Positions 1-7,979 of a stretch of DNA of 64,000 nt are shown here, one piece after another. Under the pieces are notes generated by a model, which was given only the letters and a program-made list of their open reading frames with translations, did no database searches and was not told the origin of the DNA. Position 1 is the first letter of the stretch; each line of letters begins with the position of its first letter. The translations under genes and the position numbers were made by a program. This DNA comes from Candidatus Hydrogenedentota bacterium (GTDB taxonomy: Bacteria; Hydrogenedentota; Hydrogenedentia; Hydrogenedentales; Hydrogenedentaceae), in contig JAOAHN010000037.1 of NCBI GenBank assembly GCA_026415215.1, positions 1 through 64,000 of the forward strand, in the 5' to 3' direction.

Positions 1-716
1 CCTTCAAGAAGTTTTCCCCCGGCAACATTTATGTTTTGTGATGCAAGACTATTTACTATATCTTCTAAGGATATCCCCAAGGATTTTATAATTTTGTTAT
101 CTACTAATATTTGAATTTCCTCTTCTTGTCCGCCTTTCACAGTTACCTGAGCGATACCTGGTTCAGCTTCGAGGTCGCTTTTTAATTTTTTCTGAACAGA
201 CTCTCTTAATGTGGTCAAGTATTTTTTCTTATCTTCATCTGATAAACCACTTGGTGTAGTGAATCCTATTCTTATTACCGGATCGAGGTTTGGATTAAAG
301 CGAAGAATTATAGGTTTTTTTGTAACTTCTTTAGGTGGTTCAAAAAGGTCTAATCTATCTCTAACATCTTGCTGGGCGATGTTCATATCAGTATTCCACA
401 GAAATTCAAGAGTTATTTCTGAAAGCCCCGCAGACGATGTGCTACTTATCTCTACAAGTCCACTTACAATACTCAACATCTCTTCTAAAGGTCTTGTAAC
501 TAACTTTTCTACATCCTCTGGCGCTGCTCCTTCGAACTCTGTTCTTACTGTGAGAGTTGGGTAGGAAATCTCGGGCATAAGGTTTATTGGCAGTTTTTGG
601 TAAGATCTCCAACCAAATACAAGTATAGTTAAGAAAATCATCACAGTGGTTACAGGTCTCGAAAGAGGAAATGATATAAGTCCGTAGGAGTTAGTATCTT
701 TGGAAATATTCTCCAC
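1..716 (-). CDS. RND efflux permease, AcrB/HAE1 family (N-terminal part, cut by window edge)
   Basis: The ORF track misses this gene because it runs off the window. The reverse strand reads without a stop from a GTG at 716, which has a GAGGAG ribosome site five bases upstream. The nearby ATG frame (MQKRSKGG) stops after 14 codons. The translation begins VENISKDTNSYGLISFPLSRPV, then a first membrane helix (TTVMIFLTILVFGW), then LPINLMPEISYPTLTV and GAAPEDVEKLVTRPLEE. These are hallmark N-terminal motifs of proton-driven RND pumps and their first periplasmic porter subdomain. About 238 of the usual ~1030 residues are visible. It lies 34 bp after the adaptor gene and surely pairs with it in one operon. 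The substrate cannot be told. Confidence 0.93.
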   Translation of the reverse strand, partial: MENISKDTNSYGLISFPLSRPVTTVMIFLTILVFGWRSYQKLPINLMPEISYPTLTVRTEFEGAAPEDVEKLVTRPLEEMLSIVSGLVEISSTSSAGLSEITLEFLWNTDMNIAQQDVRDRLDLFEPPKEVTKKPIILRFNPNLDPVIRIGFTTPSGLSDEDKKKYLTTLRESVQKKLKSDLEAEPGIAQVTVKGGQEEEIQILVDNKIIKSLGISLEDIVNSLASQNINVAGGKLLE

Positions 717-750
717 CTTTACTCCTCTTTTGCATTGTTAGAAAAGATTA

Positions 751-1932
751 TTATAGGTTTAGAGAGGTAGACAATGGTGATGATGAATTTACAGATTCTT
801 CTAAAGAAGTTACTTTTATAATTGAACCTGGCTTTAGACTCATTTGACCTAAAGTTATTACCATAGTGTTATCGTCAATACCAGATACTACCTCTATACT
901 CATCGGATCTTCTAATCCAACCTGTATTTCTACTTTTTTTGCTATATATATGTTGTCGTCATTAGATTCTGTTTTTGTTTTGCTATTCTCACCTGACTCT
1001 GAACTTAATCTTTCAGCTATGAACACATATTTCTTACCACTTTCTTCTAATACAGCATCTTTGGGGATGGTTAATACATTTTCCCGTGTTTCCATTACCA
1101 GTTTCACTCGAGAAAAAGCGTAGTCCTTAATACAGTCCAAATCATTATTGAAATCAACAAATTTCAAAGTTGCTTTTACAGTACCTGAAGATGAGTCTAT
1201 AGTAGGACTTATTCTATCCACTACCGTTCTATATTTTTTCTCAGGGCATGAGTCTATAAAAACTTCCGCTTCTTGTCCATGAAAAACTTTAGAGATTTCT
1301 CTTTCGGGGATACTAATCGGTATACAGTATGAATCAGGGTCTACTATCGAGAATACTGGCATGCCTACACTTACCATCACTCCTTTGTTAATATTTCTCC
1401 TCGTTATTACACCACTTATAGGGGCGGTGATTGTTTGGTTTTTTAACTGAAGTTGTTGAATTTTCAATGTTGCCTCTGCTGCATCTAATGCAAATTTAGC
1501 ATTATCCCGTTCTACTTTAGAGCCAATCCCTTCTCTAAGGCTCTGTTCAGCTATTGCAAGTGCTGATTTACATTTCTCAATGTTCACCTTTGTCTGAAGT
1601 ATTTGAGTTTCTACCTCTGATGTATCTAACTTAGCTAAGACCTGACCTTCTTTTACTCGCTCTCCTTCTTCTACACATATTTCTACACAAATTCCCATTC
1701 CTTTAGATATAACATCTACTTTATTCTCTGCTGATACGCGGGATGTGGTTTCAAAGAATTTTGATATCTTATTCCTTTGAGGATATGTTGCCTCAACAGG
1801 AAATGCTACAGGTTTCGTTACATTTGATTCTACCTCATCATTGGCATTAGCCTTTTCGTATACATTACATCCCGTTAATACCTGAGTAAGGAAGATGGTT
1901 AAAGTAACTATGTAAATTATATGCTTAATCAT
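751..1932 (-). CDS. RND efflux periplasmic adaptor lipoprotein (membrane fusion protein)
   Basis: This is the 393-residue adaptor that links the inner-membrane RND pump to an outer-membrane channel. The N-terminus is a lipoprotein signal with lipobox LTGC at about residue 22, so the mature protein is lipid-anchored. Next come a lipoyl-like half (VDVISKGMGICVEICVEEGERVKEGQVLAKLD), a short alpha-hairpin (about 108-160), the second lipoyl half (ITAPISGVITRRNINKGVMVSVG) and a beta-barrel domain with VFIDSCPEKKYRTVVDRISPTID. The C-terminal region reads LTIPKDAVLEESGKKYVFI, typical of the MexA/AcrA family. It is followed by the RND permease gene on the same strand. No TolC partner adjoins it; the TolC homologue at 51 kb belongs to a different exporter. 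Confidence 0.92.
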   Translation of the reverse strand: MIKHIIYIVTLTIFLTQVLTGCNVYEKANANDEVESNVTKPVAFPVEATYPQRNKISKFFETTSRVSAENKVDVISKGMGICVEICVEEGERVKEGQVLAKLDTSEVETQILQTKVNIEKCKSALAIAEQSLREGIGSKVERDNAKFALDAAEATLKIQQLQLKNQTITAPISGVITRRNINKGVMVSVGMPVFSIVDPDSYCIPISIPEREISKVFHGQEAEVFIDSCPEKKYRTVVDRISPTIDSSSGTVKATLKFVDFNNDLDCIKDYAFSRVKLVMETRENVLTIPKDAVLEESGKKYVFIAERLSSESGENSKTKTESNDDNIYIAKKVEIQVGLEDPMSIEVVSGIDDNTMVITLGQMSLKPGSIIKVTSLEESVNSSSPLSTSLNL

Positions 1933-2039
1933 AAATCCCTTTAGACACTTTTTTAGTTATATTTTACTAATTTGACTTTATTTTATTACAACAAGTAGCG
2001 AAAATTTTTCAACTGTTCTCCCAATTTGTATATAATTTC

Positions 2040-2068
2040 TTGACATTTTATAATAGAAATGGCATTAT
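2040..2068 (+). promoter_or_regulatory. Probable sigma-70 type promoter of the PKD lipoprotein gene
   Basis: A perfect TTGACA box is followed after 17 bases by CATTAT, a partial match to TATAAT, and the following bases are AT-rich. The start codon lies about 57 bases downstream of the -10 box, preceded by a GGGAG ribosome site. It sits in the divergent spacer between the RND operon and the PKD gene. Box matches and spacing are seen directly; promoter activity is inferred. Confidence 0.5.
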
Positions 2069-2124
2069 TAGTATAAGATTTTATCATGAGGAAAATTATG
2101 CTATTATAAAGGGAGATAAAGTAA

Positions 2125-5100
2125 ATGTCATTGAGAATATTTCGGATTTTAGTCGTTGTTTTGCTTACTTTCATTTCTATTGCCTGTCCAAGGGATGAAA
2201 TAGGCGGGGGATTAGCGGTTGCTCCAACTTCTATAGATTTTGGTAAGTATAAAAATTCTGCTACTTTAGAGGTATGGAAAACATACACTTCGTCTTCAAT
2301 AGGCCCTATATTTGCTGAGTCAACAGTCCCATGGATTATAGTGAAAAATTGTGTCAGTGCTTCCGATAACTGTGTTAGCTCTGGGCCATTCGATAAAGTG
2401 AGAATAGAGGTAAATGTAAATAGAGAAATAACATTGTTGGGGGAGAATAGTGGTACAATAGTTGTACGAGCTACTAATTCTCCTTCTGTGATTGTTCCTA
2501 TAACTCTTACCGATCTCATTTTCGTAGATTTCGATGCTACTAATAAGTTTTCCACCATAAGTGAACCAGTTAGATTCATTAATCAAAGTAATGTCTACGG
2601 AGCGGATATCGAAATAAAAAAATATACTTGGGATTTTGGTGATGGTTCTACTTCTAACGAGGTAAATCCTATTCATTATTACTTACAGCCTGGTAAATAC
2701 ACTGTCAGTTTAACTGTAGAGACAAATCAAGGAGATGAGAAAAAGATCAAAGAAGGTTTCATTAATGTAACCCCGGGAGAAGTGGTAGTAGATTTTACCG
2801 CAACTCCGCAAGTAGCTTTCGTAGGCGAGGAGATACAGTTCATTGATAGGAGTGTGTCTTCTCGTGAACCTATAGTAAGAAGAATTTGGGATTTTGGTGA
2901 TGGTAATAAATCTGAAGAAGCAAATCCTCTACATAAGTATTCCTCTCCTGGGATTTACAATATTACCTTGAAAGTATTTACAAATAATCAGGAGAAGGAG
3001 TTAACCAAACCAGGGTTTGTTACCATTCAGACTGGCATCCCCCCGATTGCAAAATTTTCAGTGTCGCAGGTGAAGCCATTCATATATGTCCCTGTTCAAT
3101 TTTATGACTTGTCTGTTCCTGGTAGTGCTCCAATCACGGAGTGGATATGGGATTTTGGTGATGGTAATACTATCAAGTATACTGACAAAGACCCAGTTCG
3201 TGAACCACAGTATGCTTTTTCTCGGATTGGCATACAGAATGTAAAATTGACTGTTTCGACCCGTTTTGGTACCAGTTCTTTTACCTTACCAGTAGAAGTT
3301 GTGTATATGCCTCCCATAGCAAACTTCTCCGCAGAGCCCACAGTAATTTATGAAGGAGAGTCTGTGTTCTTTGTTGATTTGTCGAGACAGGGCACTGACA
3401 AGATAGTTAGGTGGGTATGGAATTTCGGAGATGGAACAGCAGAAACAATTGAATACCGTCCATACTATAATGAAAATGGGAATGTAACACACACCTATGC
3501 TACAAAAGGAAAGTACAATGTAAAACTTACTGTGTATACGAGCTCCTCATCTAATAATGAATCCTCAGTAACAAAATCTGAGTTTATTACAGTTCATAAA
3601 CCCCCTATTCCTGCAGTAACCCTGTCCACTCGTAGTCCCCTCATAAACAAAAACACCACATTTCTCAATAGGACAGTCTTGGGTACCGAGACCGAGTTGA
3701 CCTATGAATGGAACTTTGGAGATGGGAGCCCAATTAAGACCACCTCTAATCTTGAGCCGGTAACTCACATATATACTGAACCTGGTGTGTTTAATGTTGT
3801 GTTAAAGGTGAAGACTCCTCTGAAAACTTTCACGAGTGATCCTCTTGAAGTTCATGTTGATGCTCCTCCAATACCGGACTTTGATTATGAGCCTAAGAAA
3901 GCGAGTATAGAGAATGTTATTCGTTTCATAGACACTTCTATAACTGAAGGGACGAGACCCATTGTAGGGTGGATATGGTCTTTCGGCGATGGCTCGCCTA
4001 TATCTAATTTACAAAATCCAACTCACCAGTATATATCTCCGGGTAGATACAAGGTAGAACTTTATTTAAAGTTTGTCCATTCTCGGAGTAGGGAAGAATT
4101 AGTAACAGACCCAGTTTCCCGTGTCCTCACTATAGGGAATGCTATTCCTCCTACTGCGAAGTTCCGAGTGGTGAGTCCTTGCGCTATTGTGGGTAGCGAG
4201 GTAAGATTTATAGATTTGTCAGTAAAAGGGTCTTCAGATATTGGTGAGTGGGAATGGGATTTTGGTGATGGAAGCACATCTGACGAAAAATCACCCTCAC
4301 ATGTTTATCAATCTCCAGGTTTATATACTGTTAAGCTAAAAGTTCGGAGTATAGGAGGATTAGAATCAGAATTTGTAAGAGAAAATTATGTAGATGTTAG
4401 GGATTATACTTCTCCTCTTGATGTTTTTGTTAACGAGATAGATCCAGAATATTCTTGGACTACCCCCACTGTTTATCCTGTAACCTTTTCATCAGGGTTT
4501 TCCACTATTAAGATAGCCACCGCATATATAACCAGAATGACTTCTCAAGCTTGGCGAAGTGCTTATGAAATATATAGGGGAAGGACTTGGCAACATAATC
4601 TAACGATATTAGTGCCTGAGAATCTAAGATATAGCACAGCTCTCTTGTTTGTTGATGGTGGTTCTATTAATAGTTCTCCTCCAGATGAATCTGAGAGGTT
4701 GTTCTTGGGACAGTTAGCAGCCTTAAGTGGGTGTACAGTGGTTCATTTGGATAATGTGCCAAGCCAGCCAATTGTTTTTATGGATGACTATGACCCAGAG
4801 ACTAATGAGATTCTTTATTCCCGTAGCGAAGACGCAATAATTTCTTATAGCTATGATAGGTTTATGAACGAATATAAAAATGGGAACTACGATTACAAAT
4901 GGCCAGTGCTCTTGGCTATGGCTAAATCCGCTGTGAGGGCTATGGATACAACTCAAGCTATTTTAGGGGATAGAGCACCTTCAAAATTTGTTATCTCAGG
5001 TGGATCTAAGAGAGGATGGACTACATGGTTAGCAGGGTTAACCGATTGTAGAATCAAGGCTATCTCCCCATTAGTAATTGATGTGATTAACATGGACAAG

Positions 5101-6906
5101 CAAATGGAACATCACAAAAAAGTCTATGGATATTGGGCTCCATCTATTTATGAATATGCACAAATGAAAGTATTTGACCGATTAGTAACTGAAGGAGGTT
5201 TACCTGAGGAAGCAATTGAATTGCTAAAAATAGTAGATCCCTATGAGTATTTAGATAGAATGGAGGATATACCTAAGTTCATTATGAACTCCTCCTGTGA
5301 TGAGTTTTTCGTGCCAGATTCCTCTCAGTGGTATTACGACGATTTGCCCGGAGAAAAATTACTAAACTATGTTCCTAATGTATCGCATTCTCTCGGAGAT
5401 GATTTTGATATTGAGACTCCGGCTGTTCAGAACCTTCTTGCTTGGTTCTTGGCGAAGTCGCAAGATGTTAACCTTCCAAAGTATAGATGGATAAGAGAAT
5501 CTCAGAATACCCTGAGAGTCGAGGTGGATAGCGCCTTTATAAATTCTATTCAGGAAGTGAAACTATGGAAATGTACAAATCCAAATGCAAGAGACTTCCG
5601 TAAGTATAAATTAGATTCATTAAATCTTAGATACGAAGAGGAGGTCCTTTCACCTATATCTTCAGGGGTATATAGAGTAACTGTTCCTACACCTAATGCA
5701 GGGTGGACTGCTTACTTTATACAGTTAAAGTTTAATAATCCTGCCAGGTTATCTGTGGCAATCCCAGGAGTAAGTGTTCCTCCTTTGGTGTTTACTACAC
5801 CAATATTTGTCATCCCAGAAGAATATCCGAGCTACCCATCAGAAAGAAAAGTTGTGGGATCCTATCCTCTCTTAGTGCTGAGAGGGAGTCCCTACGATAT
5901 AGGTTATAGCTATGGTAATTTGATGACTACCGAAATCCAAAATCATGTTAACTATGTGTTTGCTAACCTTACTAACAGATTTGGGATAGCGTTAAGCAAC
6001 CTAAATACTGTATGGAATATTCAGAAAAATTCTTTAGATGAAAGAATAAGAGAAGAGCTTGAAGGAATAGCAGATGCAACAGGCATATCTTTTGACGATA
6101 TAGGTAGACTACAGTTGGTAGAACTCCTTTCAATATATTCTTCAGATAACAATACTAATATCCGATCTTCAGGATCTACTTTGTGGTCCTCTGCTATAAA
6201 CATTGGAAGTTATTGGGGAATCTCCCCTATAGCACTAACTTATTCACTTAATAGAAGGCTGTATACAAATGGTCAACAAAATTATCCGGTTATACTTTTC
6301 TATATACCTGAACAAGGATTTCCACATGCTATAATGACATTTGCCGGTTTGGTCGTTGGAAGAGTAGGAGTGAACATAGCAGGGGTATCTTATGCAGATA
6401 TACCTGTCCTAAATGAAGTTCCAAATGAGAATGAGAATATGCTATTTGCTTTGAGAGAATCATTATATGATTCTAATAGATTAGAAGAAATGGTGAAAAA
6501 GATTAAAGAAGAGAGCAAAGGAAGAATACACAAGTATTTGCTTGGTGATGGTAGGTATGAAAAACGAGGAGCGAAAATCCGAATCGATAGTAGTGGCTTG
6601 GTTTTGATCAGAGATAACTCTACTATAGATGAGTATTACCCTAATGTAAAGAAATATGTTGTTTATACAGGCCACAATTCCACAACTGCAAACTCAATTT
6701 ACCAATACATATCAACCAATAATGGCCCACTTGACTTGAATGGAATTCTTAATCTCACCAATATTGGGGCTATATCCTCGCATAACCTAATGAATATTAT
6801 GATAAATGCCACAAGTTTCTCCGCTTATGTAGTGTATGCGTCTGGCACATCTGATGCTTCTACACAAACCTATAGATTAGTAGATTTTCAATCATTATTA
6901 CCTTAA
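2125..6906 (+). CDS. Giant surface lipoprotein: seven PKD domains, PqaA-like alpha/beta-hydrolase, C45-like C-terminus
   Basis: This 1593-residue protein has a lipoprotein signal (ISIAC, Cys21), so it is probably displayed on an envelope surface. Residues 30-130 look like a BACON-type beta-sandwich. Seven PKD domains follow (about 131-759), each with the W-[DNS]-FGDG core. Residues 765-1215 resemble the PhoPQ-activated pathogenicity-related (PqaA/AprA, PF10142) alpha/beta-hydrolase: VFVDGG-like strand, nucleophile elbow GGSKRG with candidate Ser961, SCDEFFVPD (Asp about 1059) and VSHSL (His1088). From about 1243 a third module (RGSPYDIGYSYGNLM, ELEGIADATGISFDDI) resembles C45 Ntn-hydrolase/acyltransferases, but the usual nucleophile Cys region reads SSGSTLW. 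PKD domains are usually spacers or binding modules. A secreted esterase or peptidase role is inferred; the substrate is unknown. A ribosome site GGGAG supports the start. Confidence 0.85.
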   Translation: MSLRIFRILVVVLLTFISIACPRDEIGGGLAVAPTSIDFGKYKNSATLEVWKTYTSSSIGPIFAESTVPWIIVKNCVSASDNCVSSGPFDKVRIEVNVNREITLLGENSGTIVVRATNSPSVIVPITLTDLIFVDFDATNKFSTISEPVRFINQSNVYGADIEIKKYTWDFGDGSTSNEVNPIHYYLQPGKYTVSLTVETNQGDEKKIKEGFINVTPGEVVVDFTATPQVAFVGEEIQFIDRSVSSREPIVRRIWDFGDGNKSEEANPLHKYSSPGIYNITLKVFTNNQEKELTKPGFVTIQTGIPPIAKFSVSQVKPFIYVPVQFYDLSVPGSAPITEWIWDFGDGNTIKYTDKDPVREPQYAFSRIGIQNVKLTVSTRFGTSSFTLPVEVVYMPPIANFSAEPTVIYEGESVFFVDLSRQGTDKIVRWVWNFGDGTAETIEYRPYYNENGNVTHTYATKGKYNVKLTVYTSSSSNNESSVTKSEFITVHKPPIPAVTLSTRSPLINKNTTFLNRTVLGTETELTYEWNFGDGSPIKTTSNLEPVTHIYTEPGVFNVVLKVKTPLKTFTSDPLEVHVDAPPIPDFDYEPKKASIENVIRFIDTSITEGTRPIVGWIWSFGDGSPISNLQNPTHQYISPGRYKVELYLKFVHSRSREELVTDPVSRVLTIGNAIPPTAKFRVVSPCAIVGSEVRFIDLSVKGSSDIGEWEWDFGDGSTSDEKSPSHVYQSPGLYTVKLKVRSIGGLESEFVRENYVDVRDYTSPLDVFVNEIDPEYSWTTPTVYPVTFSSGFSTIKIATAYITRMTSQAWRSAYEIYRGRTWQHNLTILVPENLRYSTALLFVDGGSINSSPPDESERLFLGQLAALSGCTVVHLDNVPSQPIVFMDDYDPETNEILYSRSEDAIISYSYDRFMNEYKNGNYDYKWPVLLAMAKSAVRAMDTTQAILGDRAPSKFVISGGSKRGWTTWLAGLTDCRIKAISPLVIDVINMDKQMEHHKKVYGYWAPSIYEYAQMKVFDRLVTEGGLPEEAIELLKIVDPYEYLDRMEDIPKFIMNSSCDEFFVPDSSQWYYDDLPGEKLLNYVPNVSHSLGDDFDIETPAVQNLLAWFLAKSQDVNLPKYRWIRESQNTLRVEVDSAFINSIQEVKLWKCTNPNARDFRKYKLDSLNLRYEEEVLSPISSGVYRVTVPTPNAGWTAYFIQLKFNNPARLSVAIPGVSVPPLVFTTPIFVIPEEYPSYPSERKVVGSYPLLVLRGSPYDIGYSYGNLMTTEIQNHVNYVFANLTNRFGIALSNLNTVWNIQKNSLDERIREELEGIADATGISFDDIGRLQLVELLSIYSSDNNTNIRSSGSTLWSSAINIGSYWGISPIALTYSLNRRLYTNGQQNYPVILFYIPEQGFPHAIMTFAGLVVGRVGVNIAGVSYADIPVLNEVPNENENMLFALRESLYDSNRLEEMVKKIKEESKGRIHKYLLGDGRYEKRGAKIRIDSSGLVLIRDNSTIDEYYPNVKKYVVYTGHNSTTANSIYQYISTNNGPLDLNGILNLTNIGAISSHNLMNIMINATSFSAYVVYASGTSDASTQTYRLVDFQSLLP

Positions 6907-6964
6907 TCTGAATCATTTATTAATATAATTCTCTCTATATGAAGTTTTAAGGGAGGAAATGTTT

Positions 6965-7969
6965 ATGCCTAATTGGAGGGAGATTATTTCTCGAGGTGAC
7001 AAAATATCCAAAAAATTGGAAAAACTGAGTGGAAAGACTTTAGTAGTTACTATGGAAATTCCGTGGGGTAAGTTAAGAAAAATCTCTCTTTTTGAACCTA
7101 CTCGTCTTATATATGCTAATCAGATGGAGATTCAGTTTTTAAACGAGATTGTAGAAACCCTTGATAATTTTGACTGGGTCATAGGTATAGGGGGGGGAGT
7201 TGCTTGTGATATGGCAAAGTTTATTTCGTGGAAGAAGGAAATCCCATTAATTTTACTTCCGACTGTGATTTCTGTTGATGCACCCTTTACTGCATCCATT
7301 GCTATAAGGGAAAACGATGTAGTTAAGTATGTTGGAAGTGTAGTTCCCAATGAAATAATTATAGATTATAATATTATTTCCCAAGCACCTCCTGAATTGA
7401 ATAGAGCGGGAGTAGCGGATATTTTAAGTATTCATACCGCTTTGTGGGATTGGAGACTATCATCGGAAAAAACAGGAGAGAGATATGACTCTAAGATAGC
7501 AGAAGAAGCAAAGAAATGCTTAGATTTTGTAGAAGAAAATGCTGAAGAAATAAGAAAGGTTTCTTCTAAGGGTATAGATGTTATAGTTGATATGTATTGT
7601 AGGGAGGTAGACCTTTGTACAGAGTTCGGTAATTCCCGTCCCGAAGAAGGCTCAGAGCATATAGTTGCATATTGTGCTGAATATCTAACTAAAGAACAAT
7701 TTCTCCACGGCAATATAGTAGCTTTCGGTATATTTTGTATGAGCAGACTACAAGAGAATTTTCCTGATTGGATAACAGGACTTATGGATAGGGTAGGATT
7801 AGACTTTTCGGCGGGGAATCTCACAAATGATAAGATTAGAAAAATTCTATTGAGTTTGAAGGAATTTAAAGACCAAAGCGATTTGTTTTATAGCGTAATT
7901 GATGAGAAAATTATAGATGAGAATTTTGTTTCTAATATACTGAAAGAACTAAATCGTTATGAAAGGTAG
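6965..7969 (+). CDS. sn-Glycerol-1-phosphate dehydrogenase-like enzyme (AraM/EgsA family)
   Basis: About 334 residues with the NAD(P)-binding core of the iron/zinc alcohol-dehydrogenase superfamily in its glycerol-1-phosphate dehydrogenase branch. Motifs seen are VIGIGGGVACDMAKF (nucleotide binding), PLILLPTVISVDAPFT, metal ligand Asp in RAGVADILS, and His ligands in GSEHIVAY and FLHGN. The family reduces dihydroxyacetone phosphate to glycerol-1-phosphate, or acts on related polyols. The ATG at 6959 is only two bases from the GGGAGG box, whereas the ATG at 6965 has eight-base spacing, so I prefer the later start. The gene sits between two secreted-protein genes and its end overlaps the start region of the GH78 gene, suggesting cotranscription. 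The exact substrate is uncertain. Confidence 0.82.
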   Translation: MPNWREIISRGDKISKKLEKLSGKTLVVTMEIPWGKLRKISLFEPTRLIYANQMEIQFLNEIVETLDNFDWVIGIGGGVACDMAKFISWKKEIPLILLPTVISVDAPFTASIAIRENDVVKYVGSVVPNEIIIDYNIISQAPPELNRAGVADILSIHTALWDWRLSSEKTGERYDSKIAEEAKKCLDFVEENAEEIRKVSSKGIDVIVDMYCREVDLCTEFGNSRPEEGSEHIVAYCAEYLTKEQFLHGNIVAFGIFCMSRLQENFPDWITGLMDRVGLDFSAGNLTNDKIRKILLSLKEFKDQSDLFYSVIDEKIIDENFVSNILKELNRYER

Positions 7970-7979
7970 GAGAGGTCAG

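Noticed and set aside
211-564. 117-aa forward ORF in the track
   Set aside because: It is the antisense shadow of the RND permease, whose reverse-strand frame has clear family motifs.
1986-2579. 197-aa reverse ORF over the start of the PKD gene
   Set aside because: It lies opposite a gene with lipobox and PKD motifs, has a poor, AT-rich C-terminus, and matches no family by eye.
2125-4400. PKD repeats considered as a DNA repeat array
   Set aside because: The protein motif WDFGDG recurs, but the DNA is well diverged between copies, so these are ancient domains and not recent tandem repeats.
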